In this document: one piece after another, positions 10,076 to 23,104 of the stretch
How positions within the stretch are numbered: position 1 is the first letter of the stretch
Layout: each line of letters starts with the position of its first letter
NCBI GenBank assembly: GCA_001598975.1
Contig: BBXU01000104.1
Location: forward strand, 1-24,549
DNA: 24,549 bases
Source: Parachlorella kessleri
Taxonomy: Eukaryota > Chlorophyta > Trebouxiophyceae > Chlorellales > Chlorellaceae
Direction: 5' to 3'
Position numbers and translations under genes: made by a program
Notes under the pieces: generated by a model
What the model was told of the DNA's origin: nothing
Database searches by the model: none
Seen by the model: only the letters and a program-made list of their open reading frames with translations

Positions 10076-11380
10076 GCTCTACTGTGCTGGGTGTCACAGC
10101 AAGAGCGTTCTGCTGTGTATACGCTCCACTAGACAGAAGAGGAAACGCGGCGTCCGTGCTGGCAGGTTTGTTGCCTGGCTGTCTACTAAACTGCAAGCCA
10201 GGCCTAAGAAATGTCAGCCAGGCAGCAACAAGGGAAACCACGGACGCAAACGGCCAAGATTGGAGTTGCCGTTTAAAAGGCCGGGCGTTGATGTCATGAG
10301 CTGATCCTCGTAAGATTACCTTCATCTGGGTTCTGCCGAAAGGCGGCGGGCGGCTGTACAGCCAGCCTCCACCATGCGTCCGACTCGTGCTAATGCTGGT
10401 AAATCTCTTACATGGATTCATGACCAATGTTTTGGGGCATCCCTGCTGATGGCTCCCATTTAGCGACTGCTCCATTTGGACTGCCTCACGAAGTGCTGGC
10501 CTAGCCTGACTCAGGGTCTTCGGAAGGGTCAGCTAGACAGTGAACGATACCACAAAGCAAACACTGCAATCTGGTAGCCTCGGCAGGCCGGGTGACAGGC
10601 CTGTGACCATGCACGCCCTGATGCTGACCCCAAATGACAATTGACTCGCAGTCGAAGAGGTTTGGTAGATTTTCACAGCCCTGAGGGCTGCGAAGGTGAG
10701 GTAGTCTGCAACACACAACAGACGAAGGCACCACCCTCACACTCACATCCCTGCATAAGCCCTGAATCTTAACAACACTTCTCCAGGAACGCTGACGAGT
10801 CCAACATATGAGGTCAACCTCTCTACCAGCGCACAGAAATCCGCTTTGTGTCTGGAGGGTGGTCTCAGGCATACCTTACGGTTGTTTTTCTCTTCGGGGA
10901 GAGGAACACAGACAACAGGACAGCAGGCAAGTGGAGCTCCCACCCTGCGAAACAGTTGCCATCCATTTCGACCTACCAGCTCCATTGCCACACTTGCTTG
11001 GCATGTAAAACTGCATGTGGCCGCACAGCACCTCTTTGATATTGATTGCCGGCAGTTCGCTGAACCCAAGCTCCATGCTTACACAGGCTCTCCATCAAGA
11101 ACGAATAGAAGTGACAGCAGGGGCCAAGGGGGCCGACTGCGTCTGTTGAAAAGATCTCCGCAATGAATGTTTGCTGCAAGGTACAGTGCCTACAGTACGT
11201 ACAACCAACCAGCTACATGAAATACACGCACCTGGCTCCATGTGCCAGCTCAGAAGATACCACTGAACATGAAACACACACCACTCCGCCCACGGCACAC
11301 AACTCACAGCAACCCACCACAGTCAACAAGTGCCTACACTACAGCTCGACGACACAGGAGGGCGCCAGGAGGAGCCCTCC
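10076..11380. other. Intergenic stretch between gene B and HEMB
   Basis: About 1.3 kb with no recognised gene. It should contain the gene B promoter (a TTTAAA box on the minus strand near 10271-10276) and the HEMB 3' region (TGTAA at 11079-11083, minus). Minus-strand open frames at 11069-10743 and about 10705-10501 could be joined by a 41-bp GT-AG segment (10706-10746), giving a Cys-containing peptide without a known motif. That intron would be shorter than any other here, so I do not call a gene. Confidence 0.4.
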
Positions 11381-14671
<3,291 letters not shown>

Positions 14672-15069
14672 GTTGATATTTATTAAGGACGCAGCGAGGA
14701 GGCCCTAGGGGTACAACCGCCAGTGGGTGCCCAAGCCTTAGAAAAGGAGGAAGGCTCTGGGCAAATAGAAAGCTCCCAGGGACCGCAAGATTACAGCTGC
14801 CCTTTACCAAAGGAGAATGCGAGCAAGGTTACTTCGGATTTGCTAGGATAAACGGTGAATGTACTTCCCTAGGTACGGCAGGCGCCAGTCACCACTGAAG
14901 CGCCCTGGGGGGCTCCTGCAAAATTGATACTACTTCGATTGCGTACATATAAGAGTCTTCATTTGAGTTTTGATACTATCTTAGCGTCCCCTTCAACGCC
15001 ACACCAGCACCAGCATCGGTCACCCTAGCTTGCTTCTCTGGTCACTGTCACTATAAGACACAGCTCAAC
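14672..15069. promoter_or_regulatory. Divergent promoter region between HEMB and the bL34 gene
   Basis: 398 bp separate the two opposed start codons. A TATA-like CATATAAG is near 14946 on the plus strand, about 120 bp before the bL34 ATG. TTAATAAATA on the minus strand sits within 20 bp of the HEMB ATG. Both starts lie in TCAACATG. No specific factor site can be assigned by eye. Confidence 0.55.
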
Positions 15070-16118
15070 ATGTTACGACATGTGCGGAGTATTTTGCCGG
15101 CTGCGTGCTTGCTGACACAGGGTGCCTCTCTGCCCTTGCGGGCACTGGCTACTCAGGCCTCCCTTCCCAGCCTTGCGAGCTTTGGCGGCCTTCTTTCACA
15201 ACAAGAAGGTCCGACTGCACAGGAGACCGACGTGGCAGCAACCAGGCCTACTGCAGGTGCCTGACTGCCCAACAGCAAGCTAGCTTTCTGCATGCCCACC
15301 TAAACAGCACATATGTAGTTCATGTCTGCAGGACCTAGCAGATTGCGGTTGCAACGACAGGATGTCCGCGAACCCCTTCTGCTTGGACAGCATGCCCTGC
15401 TCCCACAAGTGGCAAGGGCAGTTGCAGAGCTGCAGGCAACCAACTCCCTGCTGGTTCCTGACCTCGACTTGGGACTACATGTGGGATTAACTGTTGAAGG
15501 TGGGGTACTATAATTTGGTTTTCAAGTGTTGTGATGTGTGCAGTAGCTTGTCAGCTGTCCCGCACTTATCCCTATGGAGCAGAGCCCTCAAATGCAGCAG
15601 TGGTCACTTATCCTGCCACTTAGGTTCTTTTAATTCAACCTGCCCGTCAGAACTTCTGTTGCGCAGAGCCATCCCCCTTCACTGACCCCCTTGGCTGGCT
15701 TTGCCACACCAAGCGGACTTTCAACCCCAGCCTCATCATTCGCAAGCGCCGGCATGGCTTCCTTAGCAGGTGCCCCCCACACGCCATTACCTTTACTTGT
15801 AGTCTAGCCGCTCGAACAACGTGTTGCATATCTGACCCAGTTACAATATATCCTCGAAGGGTGACGGTGAGGTAGAAGAGTGCTAGTGCAGGCAGCAAAC
15901 AGGCTCAAGAGCATGCACTTGCCTCCGACACTACTGATTGGTGATTGGTTGCTTTGGGCACGTCCGGGTTGCTTTGTTGCAAGGCTGAGTAGGACTGCTT
16001 GTATGCCAAGCTGACATGCCTTTGCTGGTCTGCGCTTGTGTGCAGGTTGGGCAAGGTCGGCGGGCGCAAGGTGATTGCTCGGCGGAAGACCAAGGGGCGC
16101 TGGCGGGTCACGGCCTAG
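15070..16118 (+). CDS. Organellar (probably mitochondrial) large-subunit ribosomal protein bL34, 176 aa
   Basis: bL34 is a tiny basic protein of the bacterial-type 50S subunit. Exons: 15070-15256, 15332-15499, 15667-15769, 16046-16118; 531 nt, GT-AG introns, phases 1, 1 and 2 fit. The core is residues 134-176 and shows the family signature: KRTFNPS, RKRRHGF, GRKVIARRKTKGR, followed by the short ending WRVTA. Residues 1-31 (MLRHVRSILPAACLL..., RALATQ) are Arg/Ala/Leu rich with no acids, like a mitochondrial presequence; a plastid destination cannot be excluded. About 130 residues precede the core, much longer than a bacterial bL34 (about 45 residues), and residues 64-118 match nothing I know. 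The start is the first ATG after a TATA-like CATATAAG at about 14946 and shares the context TCAACATG with HEMB. It converges with the ankyrin gene downstream. A TGTAA lies at 16512-16516. Confidence 0.92.
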
Positions 16119-16917
16119 GTTGGGTGAACACTGCGTGAGGAGCTACCCAGCTTCTGCCACGCAATCTTGCTGTCGGAACTGGCATGCGAGCAAGTATGGC
16201 AGAGCTAACACCAGTACTGCCCGGATGGGTCTGAGAAGGGAGCTAGGAGCTGCCTGAAGGCATTAGCAGCCATTTCTGTCGTAGGGCAAACGGAGACCGG
16301 GGACTAGCAGGTGGGCAACCTCTCTGTACTTAGAAAGGCCATGAGGGGCGCGGCCACCTTACCTAAGCAACCTAAGGTCATATGCGCCCTGTCATGAGCA
16401 TTCCCCAGGTGTGGTAACCATGCCTGATTCGGCCCGGGCTTGTTTCACAAACTTGTTTCACATCAGCGTAGGAGTTTGTTTTGGAAATGGTAAGCTTGCA
16501 GTGTATCAACGTGTAACAACAGCGGTAAACCAGAAGGCAGGGCTGGTAATGTCTAGCGGACAGGAATTCTGGCAGCAATATGCTTGATGTGCAAGTGGGC
16601 CCCTTGCACTACAGATGCTTTCAAAATAATGAAAAGTTGTATTGTGTATTGCGTGTGAAGGCAGTGTACCCGCACGCCTGAAGCACTTGCAACTGTGAGG
16701 CAGCGAGCGGCCTGCCATGCCCTATAATAACCATCCTCAGAAAGAAGCTCTCCGCGGAAAGTCACATACCAGGAACAAATACAGTGATGTGCAGCGCATA
16801 CCAGTGTGACATAGAAATCTCATGGCTTACAGTGTGCATCTACCACCCTTAACGATTTCAACTTCTCCGGCTCCCTGCCTTTAGTCTCTTCAGCCACCTC
16901 CCTGTGGGACCTACGCC
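16119..16917. other. Convergent 3' region of the bL34 and ankyrin genes
   Basis: Both genes end here facing each other. A plus-strand TGTAA at 16512-16516 could serve bL34, and a minus-strand TGTAA at 16827-16831 the ankyrin gene. Open frames in both strands are short and resemble no known family. Part of the stretch is more AT-rich than the genes around it. Confidence 0.5.
16827..16831 (-). terminator. Candidate TGTAA polyadenylation signal of the ankyrin gene
   Basis: TGTAA on the minus strand, 87 bp after the stop codon at 16918-16920. TGTAA is the common poly(A) signal of chlorophyte algae. A five-base match is weak by itself; the position is what supports it. Confidence 0.35.
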
Positions 16918-19913
16918 TCACCTCCCACGCCCCACTACCAGCGACGTCCCCGCCGCCGCCACAGCCATGGCCACCAGCCCAACCCCTACCATGCTGGAGT
17001 GCTCATGCAGCTGGAGTGCTGCCCACTCAACAGCCCCGAGAAGCCGGGTGCCGACGCTGGCAGGCGGCTGGTACCCTGGCTGTAGCTGTGCCACCCAGGC
17101 TGCAGGAGGTTGTGCTGCCTTCTCCAGGACTAACCGTATCACATCCCGTGGCAGGTGCACCCTGGAAGCAGGGCTGGCAACGTCAGGCACCGCCACCCCA
17201 CGGTGGTTGGCCAGCAGCAGAGCCCTGGCAGCTGCACGGAAGCGCGGAGGGAAGGCATAGTGTGCCTCAGGGCTCCAGCTCAAGCCTGAGGCTGCTAGTG
17301 TGATAAGCTCCCTGCAAAGACAGGCACAGCCACTGCATGGAGGTCATGGAGGTCAGATGTATAAAAAAGGCACAGCTGTGGGTTTTTGAATTGCTCTGTA
17401 TCATGCAAATGAGGTTGAAGTGCACACATGACACCATGACGGGTGGTATAACGAGGGTTTCCGTAGCGTAGCTGCCTCCACATGTAGCAAAGCATATAGT
17501 GGAGGTGTTGCGATCAATGGTGCAATGTGTTGCCAAACAGCGCTCCTGAGCCTGCCCTTGGCAGACATCCTGCAGCGTCTGTAGCAGAACCTGCGGCAGC
17601 GACACCCTTGACGTGCATGACCTGCTGTGCTTGGCCTTGACAGTGTGGTACCTGAGGTGGGGGCTAGCCCAGCGCGGCAGCTGCACGCGGAAGGCATCCC
17701 CAGGGATGCTGGCAAGCTCAGCGCACGCCGGCCTGTCCTCGCGGTTGAGGGGTATGTACACCCTGACAGGTGCACAGCCAAGGGCCAATAGGGCCTCTGC
17801 CATGCTACAGGAGTGCAGGACTACACGTCGGTGTCTTTCGCTCCAGGCACCCTGCAAGCAGACTGACTTCATCTATGCTTGCAACCAGCATATTCAGCAA
17901 TCTTCAAGGACCCATCATGCAAAAGTCTCACACAAAGGGCCGGAAGACCTAATGCTGCAGTGGCTGCCACCTTTGGAAGTATATACTCAACTGTGAATAG
18001 AGGGCACCTCACAGCGCTCAACAAAGTTCATTTTTCTAGTAGGATTTGCCCGCCTGGAACATTGCACCGTAGTCCTTGCTGTCTTCAGTCTACTTACCCG
18101 GCCAGGGCTCGGCAGCGCCTTCATAGCCTGTACAAACAGGGCCCCCGCTTGCCGCACCAAGTGCCCTGCCAGTAATTGCCCAGGAAACAACTGCGCAGCG
18201 GCCGTCACCAGCGGGATGCTCCCCGTCCTCAGGATCTGACGCATGACACGCGCATCGTCTCTTTCCTCGGCGGTGGCTTCTGCCGCTGCACACTGTAGCA
18301 AGACCTCCGCAACTTCCAGGGCGCTGCTGCTGAGGCTTCGCGGCCAGTGGGTTATGTCAGAGTCGACCGGCGCCAGCCTAACTAGCCAAAGAAGCAGCGT
18401 GTGCACCATGCCAAGGCCCTGGGGTGACCTCCGCTCAGCCATGATGTGGCAGCCTGCCGATGCCATCATCCTGCAGGGAGGTACCGCTGCATGAGCCATC
18501 GAACCAAGGAGAGGATAACCGCATGACTCTTGCCCTGACTCAGCGGGTGTCACGCTTCCGAGCACAACGACGGCCTAACAACTTGAAGCTGCAAAGCCAG
18601 CCAGCCAGGCCGACTTACCTGATAAGCTCTGGAACGTACGCAGGCAGCTTGCACTCTGCTGGATCTTGGATGCAGCGCAGCATGAGGTCTAGAGGGGTAG
18701 GCCATACTGCGCATGCTCTCTCCACACTTGCGCCTGCGTCCAGCAGCTGCTGTAGCTTCTGTGGTGCATCAGGCATGCACACTTTGACCGCCCGCAGCAG
18801 GACGAGGTGCAGGCAGCTGGTCCCCAGCTGGTCTTGGTAGTCAATATCCGCTCCAGAGGCCGCCAGGGCAGAGACCACTTCCATGTGGCCCTCAGCTGCG
18901 GCAGTCTGGATTGGCGTTTTCGCGTCGGGCCCGTTGATGACCATCGCTTCCAGATTGGCACCGGCCACTACAAGGGCTGCCACGGTGTCCAGCTGCCCTG
19001 CCCAAGCTGCGTAGTGCAGGGGGGTTGAGCCGAAGAGTGCAGGGACCTCTATGTCTGCCCCGGCCTCCAGCAGCACCTTCACCAGCTCAACACTGCCAAT
19101 GCCGGCAGCCATATGCAGGGGCCTTTCGCCCGAATCAGCAGCTGCTTCCTTGTCAGCACCTGCAGCCAGGAGCTTCCTTACGCAGGCGGTAAAGCCCCCT
19201 ACAGTTGCAAGTTGGAGGGGTGTGTAGCCCACAGCCATACGAGCCGACACCCTGGCTCCAGCTTCTACCAGCAGGCCCAGGCACTCAAGGCTGCCGTAGG
19301 CCGCAGCCGCGTGCAGTGCTGTGCTACTGTCCCCATCGACAGTCTCTGTATCTGCACCGCCCTCCAGCAATGCCTGCAAAGCTGCCGGCTGGCCGCAGGC
19401 TGCTGCAAGGTGCAGCGCTGTGAGCCCAAGGCTGTTGGCTGCCTCTGCCTGGGCCCCCAGCTGCAGCAGCTTGCGGATGCAGTCTGCGTGCCCCATGCCC
19501 GCTGCCACATGCAGCGGAGTAGCTCCAGAGGTTGCCTTGGCATCCGTTCCCCTGGCGCGCCGCAGAAGATTTGCCAGCTCCACTCGCCCTGCCGCCTCAA
19601 AGAGCTTTATCTCTGGTTTGTCTTTTGGCTTGTCCTTGGTAATCTTTTCTACCCATGGCGTGAAGGACTCCTCAGCTCTGGCCGTCAGGCTGCCACCTGC
19701 CTTCACCAGCAGCGCAGCGCACTCTGCCTGCCCAGCACCCGCAGCCCAGTGCAGGGGGGTCCAACACCGGCCGTCTGTAGCGTCCACGGTCCCAGGGTTT
19801 GCGGCAAGGAGTGCCTGTACCTCGCAAGAGTCGCCTCGCAGAGCGGCCCAGTGTAGAGGTGTCGCCGCAGGCGCATCGTCTGGGTTGGCGAAGAAGAAGC
19901 TGACGTCCGCCAT
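16918..19913 (-). CDS. Ankyrin-repeat protein with unassigned C-terminal region and hydrophobic C-terminal segment, 753 aa
   Basis: Probably a protein-interaction scaffold; the partner is unknown. Exons, 5' to 3': 19913-18619, 18470-18098, 17851-17652, 17311-16918; 2262 nt, all GT-AG, phases 2, 0 and 2. Exon 1 encodes about 11-12 ankyrin repeats, seen as TPLHWAA, TPLHVAAGMGH, TALHLAAACG, TPLQLATVGG, RPLHMAAGIG and TPLHYAAWAG with LL..GA endings. The third unit is degenerate, with a Lys-rich insert (KDKPKDKPE). Residues 433-622 are helical-looking without a motif I can name. Residues 624-700 contain SWSPEAHYAFPPRF and later LPRDVI; I recall similar C-termini in green-algal ankyrin proteins, but this is memory only. 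Residues about 730-749 (MVGVGLVAMAVAAAGTSLVV) could be a tail-anchor helix followed by GRGR. The start at 19913 (MADVSF) was chosen because the first repeat begins soon after; an upstream in-frame ATG at 19988 is less likely. Confidence 0.9.
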
Positions 19914-22138
19914 GTAATACCCAAACCCTGCACACTGCGACCGCAAACACCGTCGGCGAGTGTGATCAACCTGAAGGAGGTGATACAAAGGGATGTGTGC
20001 AGGATGCCAGTCTCACCAGAGCTCGATAGGGTCAGCCGCAGACAGACGTTTCTATGCTGTCTGGTACGGTATGTATGGTTGGGGTTGGTATGAGAGTTGG
20101 CAGAGATGTTTGTTATGGACAAGGCGCCCGCGCCCGTGCCCGAGGCCCACAGCTCCCGCCATGAGGGCAGCCCGGGCATGCCCTCCTGCTGCAGCATGCT
20201 GCTCAAGCGGAGCTGGGCTTGCGGTGGGGATGGCCGCCGCCCCTGCTGAGACAGGGTGCCCTGATCTTCAGCATTCCTGTCCAGGTGAAGGAGGCTGGTG
20301 CTCACAGCCTTGCCTGCCCCTCACAGTGGCACAGAGTGCCGCTTTTCTGCCAGTGAAATCACGACAGTAGTGTGTACCACTGCCCAGCAAGAGCCGAGGA
20401 TCCTGTGGGTACCTGACGATGATGGTGCTTCCACCCATTAGTCGTCCCTTGGGCCTACTGGTGGTCCTGGCTATAGCAAGGCCAGCGCATGGCACCCAGC
20501 CTGCGCCACTGTGGCTGCAGGGTCCCTTGATGGCAGGGCTGCCCGCACGCCGATCAGCCTGCATGGTACCGGTTCAACAACCCCAGCAGGCGACTGGCAC
20601 TCCGTGTGACGTTGGGGATCAAGCCCCTGCGTAAACGGAGGGACAAGTGCATGTGGTTGGCCAGATCAGCGAGAGAAAAGTGCTGGGCAGGATCCACCGG
20701 CCTGGCAACCTTGCTATCATGGTATCACACGCACCCGCGGGGGCTTGATTTTCGATGTCATGCGGATTGCCAGTCGTCCGCTGGGGTTGCTGGACCGGTA
20801 CCATGTAGGCTGGCCGGCGTGCGGGTAGCCCTGCCATCAAAGGACCCTGGAGGAGTTGTATCGCCAAACCGAGGTGGGCACCCCTCACCGACAGCAACCT
20901 GCTTTTGTTTTGTTGTAAAGTGTGTGCCCGGCACACGCATGGCCATGTATGTTACTGGCTGCAGAGGTGCTGCAGCTAACATGCCAACCCGAGTCCTGCT
21001 ACAGGTGCCTGGTTTGGGGCAGAGGTGCCCGGGTACTACCAGGCCAGCAGGAAGCATTGTCTCAGCCGGGACCATGAGGGGCGCCTCCAGGCGAGGTTCC
21101 TTCGTTTGGCCGGGCTTAAGGACAGTGATTTCAGGTACTTGTCTATTGGAAATGCAAGAGTCCAGGCCGGGCTGAAGCATGCGAGTGGTGTGCTGCCACA
21201 ACTTCCATAGACAGCTGTAGGGATAATAGAGGAGTCGAGAATGTCTAGCAGTAGGTTAAGAGGCCCACCCAGTTTCTAATTGAGTGCTCGTGACCTTATG
21301 CGGGCAGGGAGCCCACCAATGAAGTGCCTCGATCGTCAAAGGGATTCGAAGCTTGGCCTGTTTAGAGAATAAAAAGCAAAGGGACGGAAGGCTAAATCGG
21401 TGCAAGACGTGAGTGAAGTGGGAGCCAGATACTGACATGGGATGCAAAGGTTTCTTGTTTTGCATGCGTGTGTGGCATCAAGGTAGCAACTGCAGCTGCA
21501 CCCAGCCGGCTGGTTCGAGGTCGGCAGCGTTGTTTTTCACACTTGCTCAAACATGACTGCCAGAGTTTAGGCAGTTCTAGACGCCCGGGAGCGCAGGACG
21601 ACCTTGGAGGGGTGCAGCATGCAACATCTTGGGTGAAGGATCGCTTCCGCTCTGTTTGCTGCAATTGGGTGGGAAAGCTTTGAGGCTGAACACAATGGTG
21701 CCGTGGCAGCCTGCCTCTAAGAGGATTACGGACTTCGGAGTTGCAGAGAATGCAACCCTATCCTTTTGCATGATGGACAACCAATACTTCTAAATAGTAG
21801 TCCATGGCACACCAAGAGCAGGGTGCTACAATGAGGACAGGCAGAGCCACGGAAAAGCGATGCAGAGGAAGCAGTGTCAACGACAAATGAAAGCCAGTCT
21901 GGAACAGTGAACCGCCAATGTCGAAACGATCAGAAGTGCAGGGCACACATACAACCTCTTTGCAACAGCTCCTCTACAAGGGAAGGGACTGAGCCGTCCT
22001 CCACTACCCGCCCGCGCCTGCATTCCTGCCGGCAGCCGAGCCTGTCACAAGCCCTACCTTAGCTGGACCTGCCCACACACAGCCAGCTCGCCCTCCCTCC
22101 CTCCCTCATCCAAGCCCCAGGTGCTGTGCATGTGTGGG
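19914..22138. other. 2.2-kb stretch without a recognised gene
   Basis: This lies between the start of the ankyrin gene and the end of the SKIP16-like gene, so it should hold the ankyrin promoter and the SKIP16-like 3' untranslated region. Open frames occur on both strands (for example 20606-21175 plus and 20758-21201 minus), but overlap each other and match no family I recognise. Its main feature is the inverted repeat at 20515-20852. A small CCCT-type tract is at about 22090-22107. Confidence 0.5.
20515..20852. repeat. 117-bp imperfect inverted repeat with 104-bp spacer
   Basis: The left arm 20515-20631 and the reverse complement of the right arm 20736-20852 can be aligned along their whole length with roughly 20 differences. 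Both include the core ATGGCAGGGCT and GCATGGTACCGG or its variant. The flanks on either side do not match. The transcript of either strand could fold into a long hairpin. It could be a foldback element, a MITE-like remnant or two inverted copies of a dispersed repeat. Confidence 0.85.
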
Positions 22139-23063
22139 CTAGAAAAACATCTCTGGCACATCCAGGCGGAAGGGTGCACAGACCACATCAAAGCCGGGCC
22201 CCGCGGGCTGCTGCAGGCTGCCCTCTACAAAGGAGAAGTCGCCCTCCATGGACCCCACCGCATCCCGCTGGTGGGTGCAGCTCTGGTAGCTGAACTCCTC
22301 ACCGCCTGCAGCAACCCACCAACGGTGGTGGTGGTGGTAGTGGTTGATATGCAGGCGGCACACGTCCACAGCAGCATGCATTTTATGGTTTTGGTCGCTC
22401 TGGCTGCTAGAGCGTGTCACTGCAGCAAAAATGAGGCAATATCTGCCTGGAGTTTCTCCACAGACGGGCAGCACTTCAGTAGCCATGGTGAGTCTTTACT
22501 TGCCTGCGGTCAGCAGCGGGTAGTGCCCCACCACCGCCTCCCCCCGCACTTCACTCTCCACGCTGCCCCGCCCGTCCCGGATCAGCCAGTGCCGGCTGCG
22601 CAGCTGCACGGAGCCGAGCGGGCGGAAGGGCCCTGCCGTGGCGGGCCAGTGGGCTGCCTGCTGCGCTTCGTCCAGCAGGGAAAAGCGCACACTGCAGCAT
22701 GGCGTAGGGACCAGTTGGTATCACAGGGTTGTCAAGGTGCAGTGAAGAAAGGGGGGTGGGGGGCCCTTCAACGCTGCTCCGTGGATGCTCCCCTCCTAGC
22801 ACATCCCTCAATGATAAGCCCTCTAGTCCAGAGGAGTGGATACTGGACCAGGCCACAGGAGGAAGGGGACAACTATTCGACACTTTCAGCTGTGTTTAAT
22901 AGCAGGCATGCCTCCCCCACCTGTAGGCGAAGAAGTACTGGTTGTCCCCCACATCCTCCTCCTCCTCATCCTGCACCTGGCTCAGCTCCGGTATGAAGAC
23001 GGGCAGCGCCCGCACACGCACCCCGCGCGTCACCGCCTCCGACCGCCCCGGCGGCCGCTGCAG

Positions 23064-23104
<41 letters not shown>

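Noticed and set aside
19113..19917. Plus-strand open frames of 247 and 198 codons
   Set aside because: They are antisense to the ankyrin repeats; long antisense frames are expected from GC-rich repeats, and they show no domain.
20606..21201. Overlapping open frames on both strands as a possible transposon gene
   Set aside because: No transposase, integrase or reverse-transcriptase motif, and no terminal repeats flanking the frames; the internal inverted repeat alone explains the similarity.
21336..21355. GATTCGAA-type B-box-like sequence suggesting a tRNA
   Set aside because: No matching A box, acceptor stem or anticodon arm could be found around it.
22121..22996. Plus-strand open frame of 291 codons
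   Set aside because: Antisense to the ApaG-encoding exons and introns of the SKIP16-like gene; no recognisable motif.
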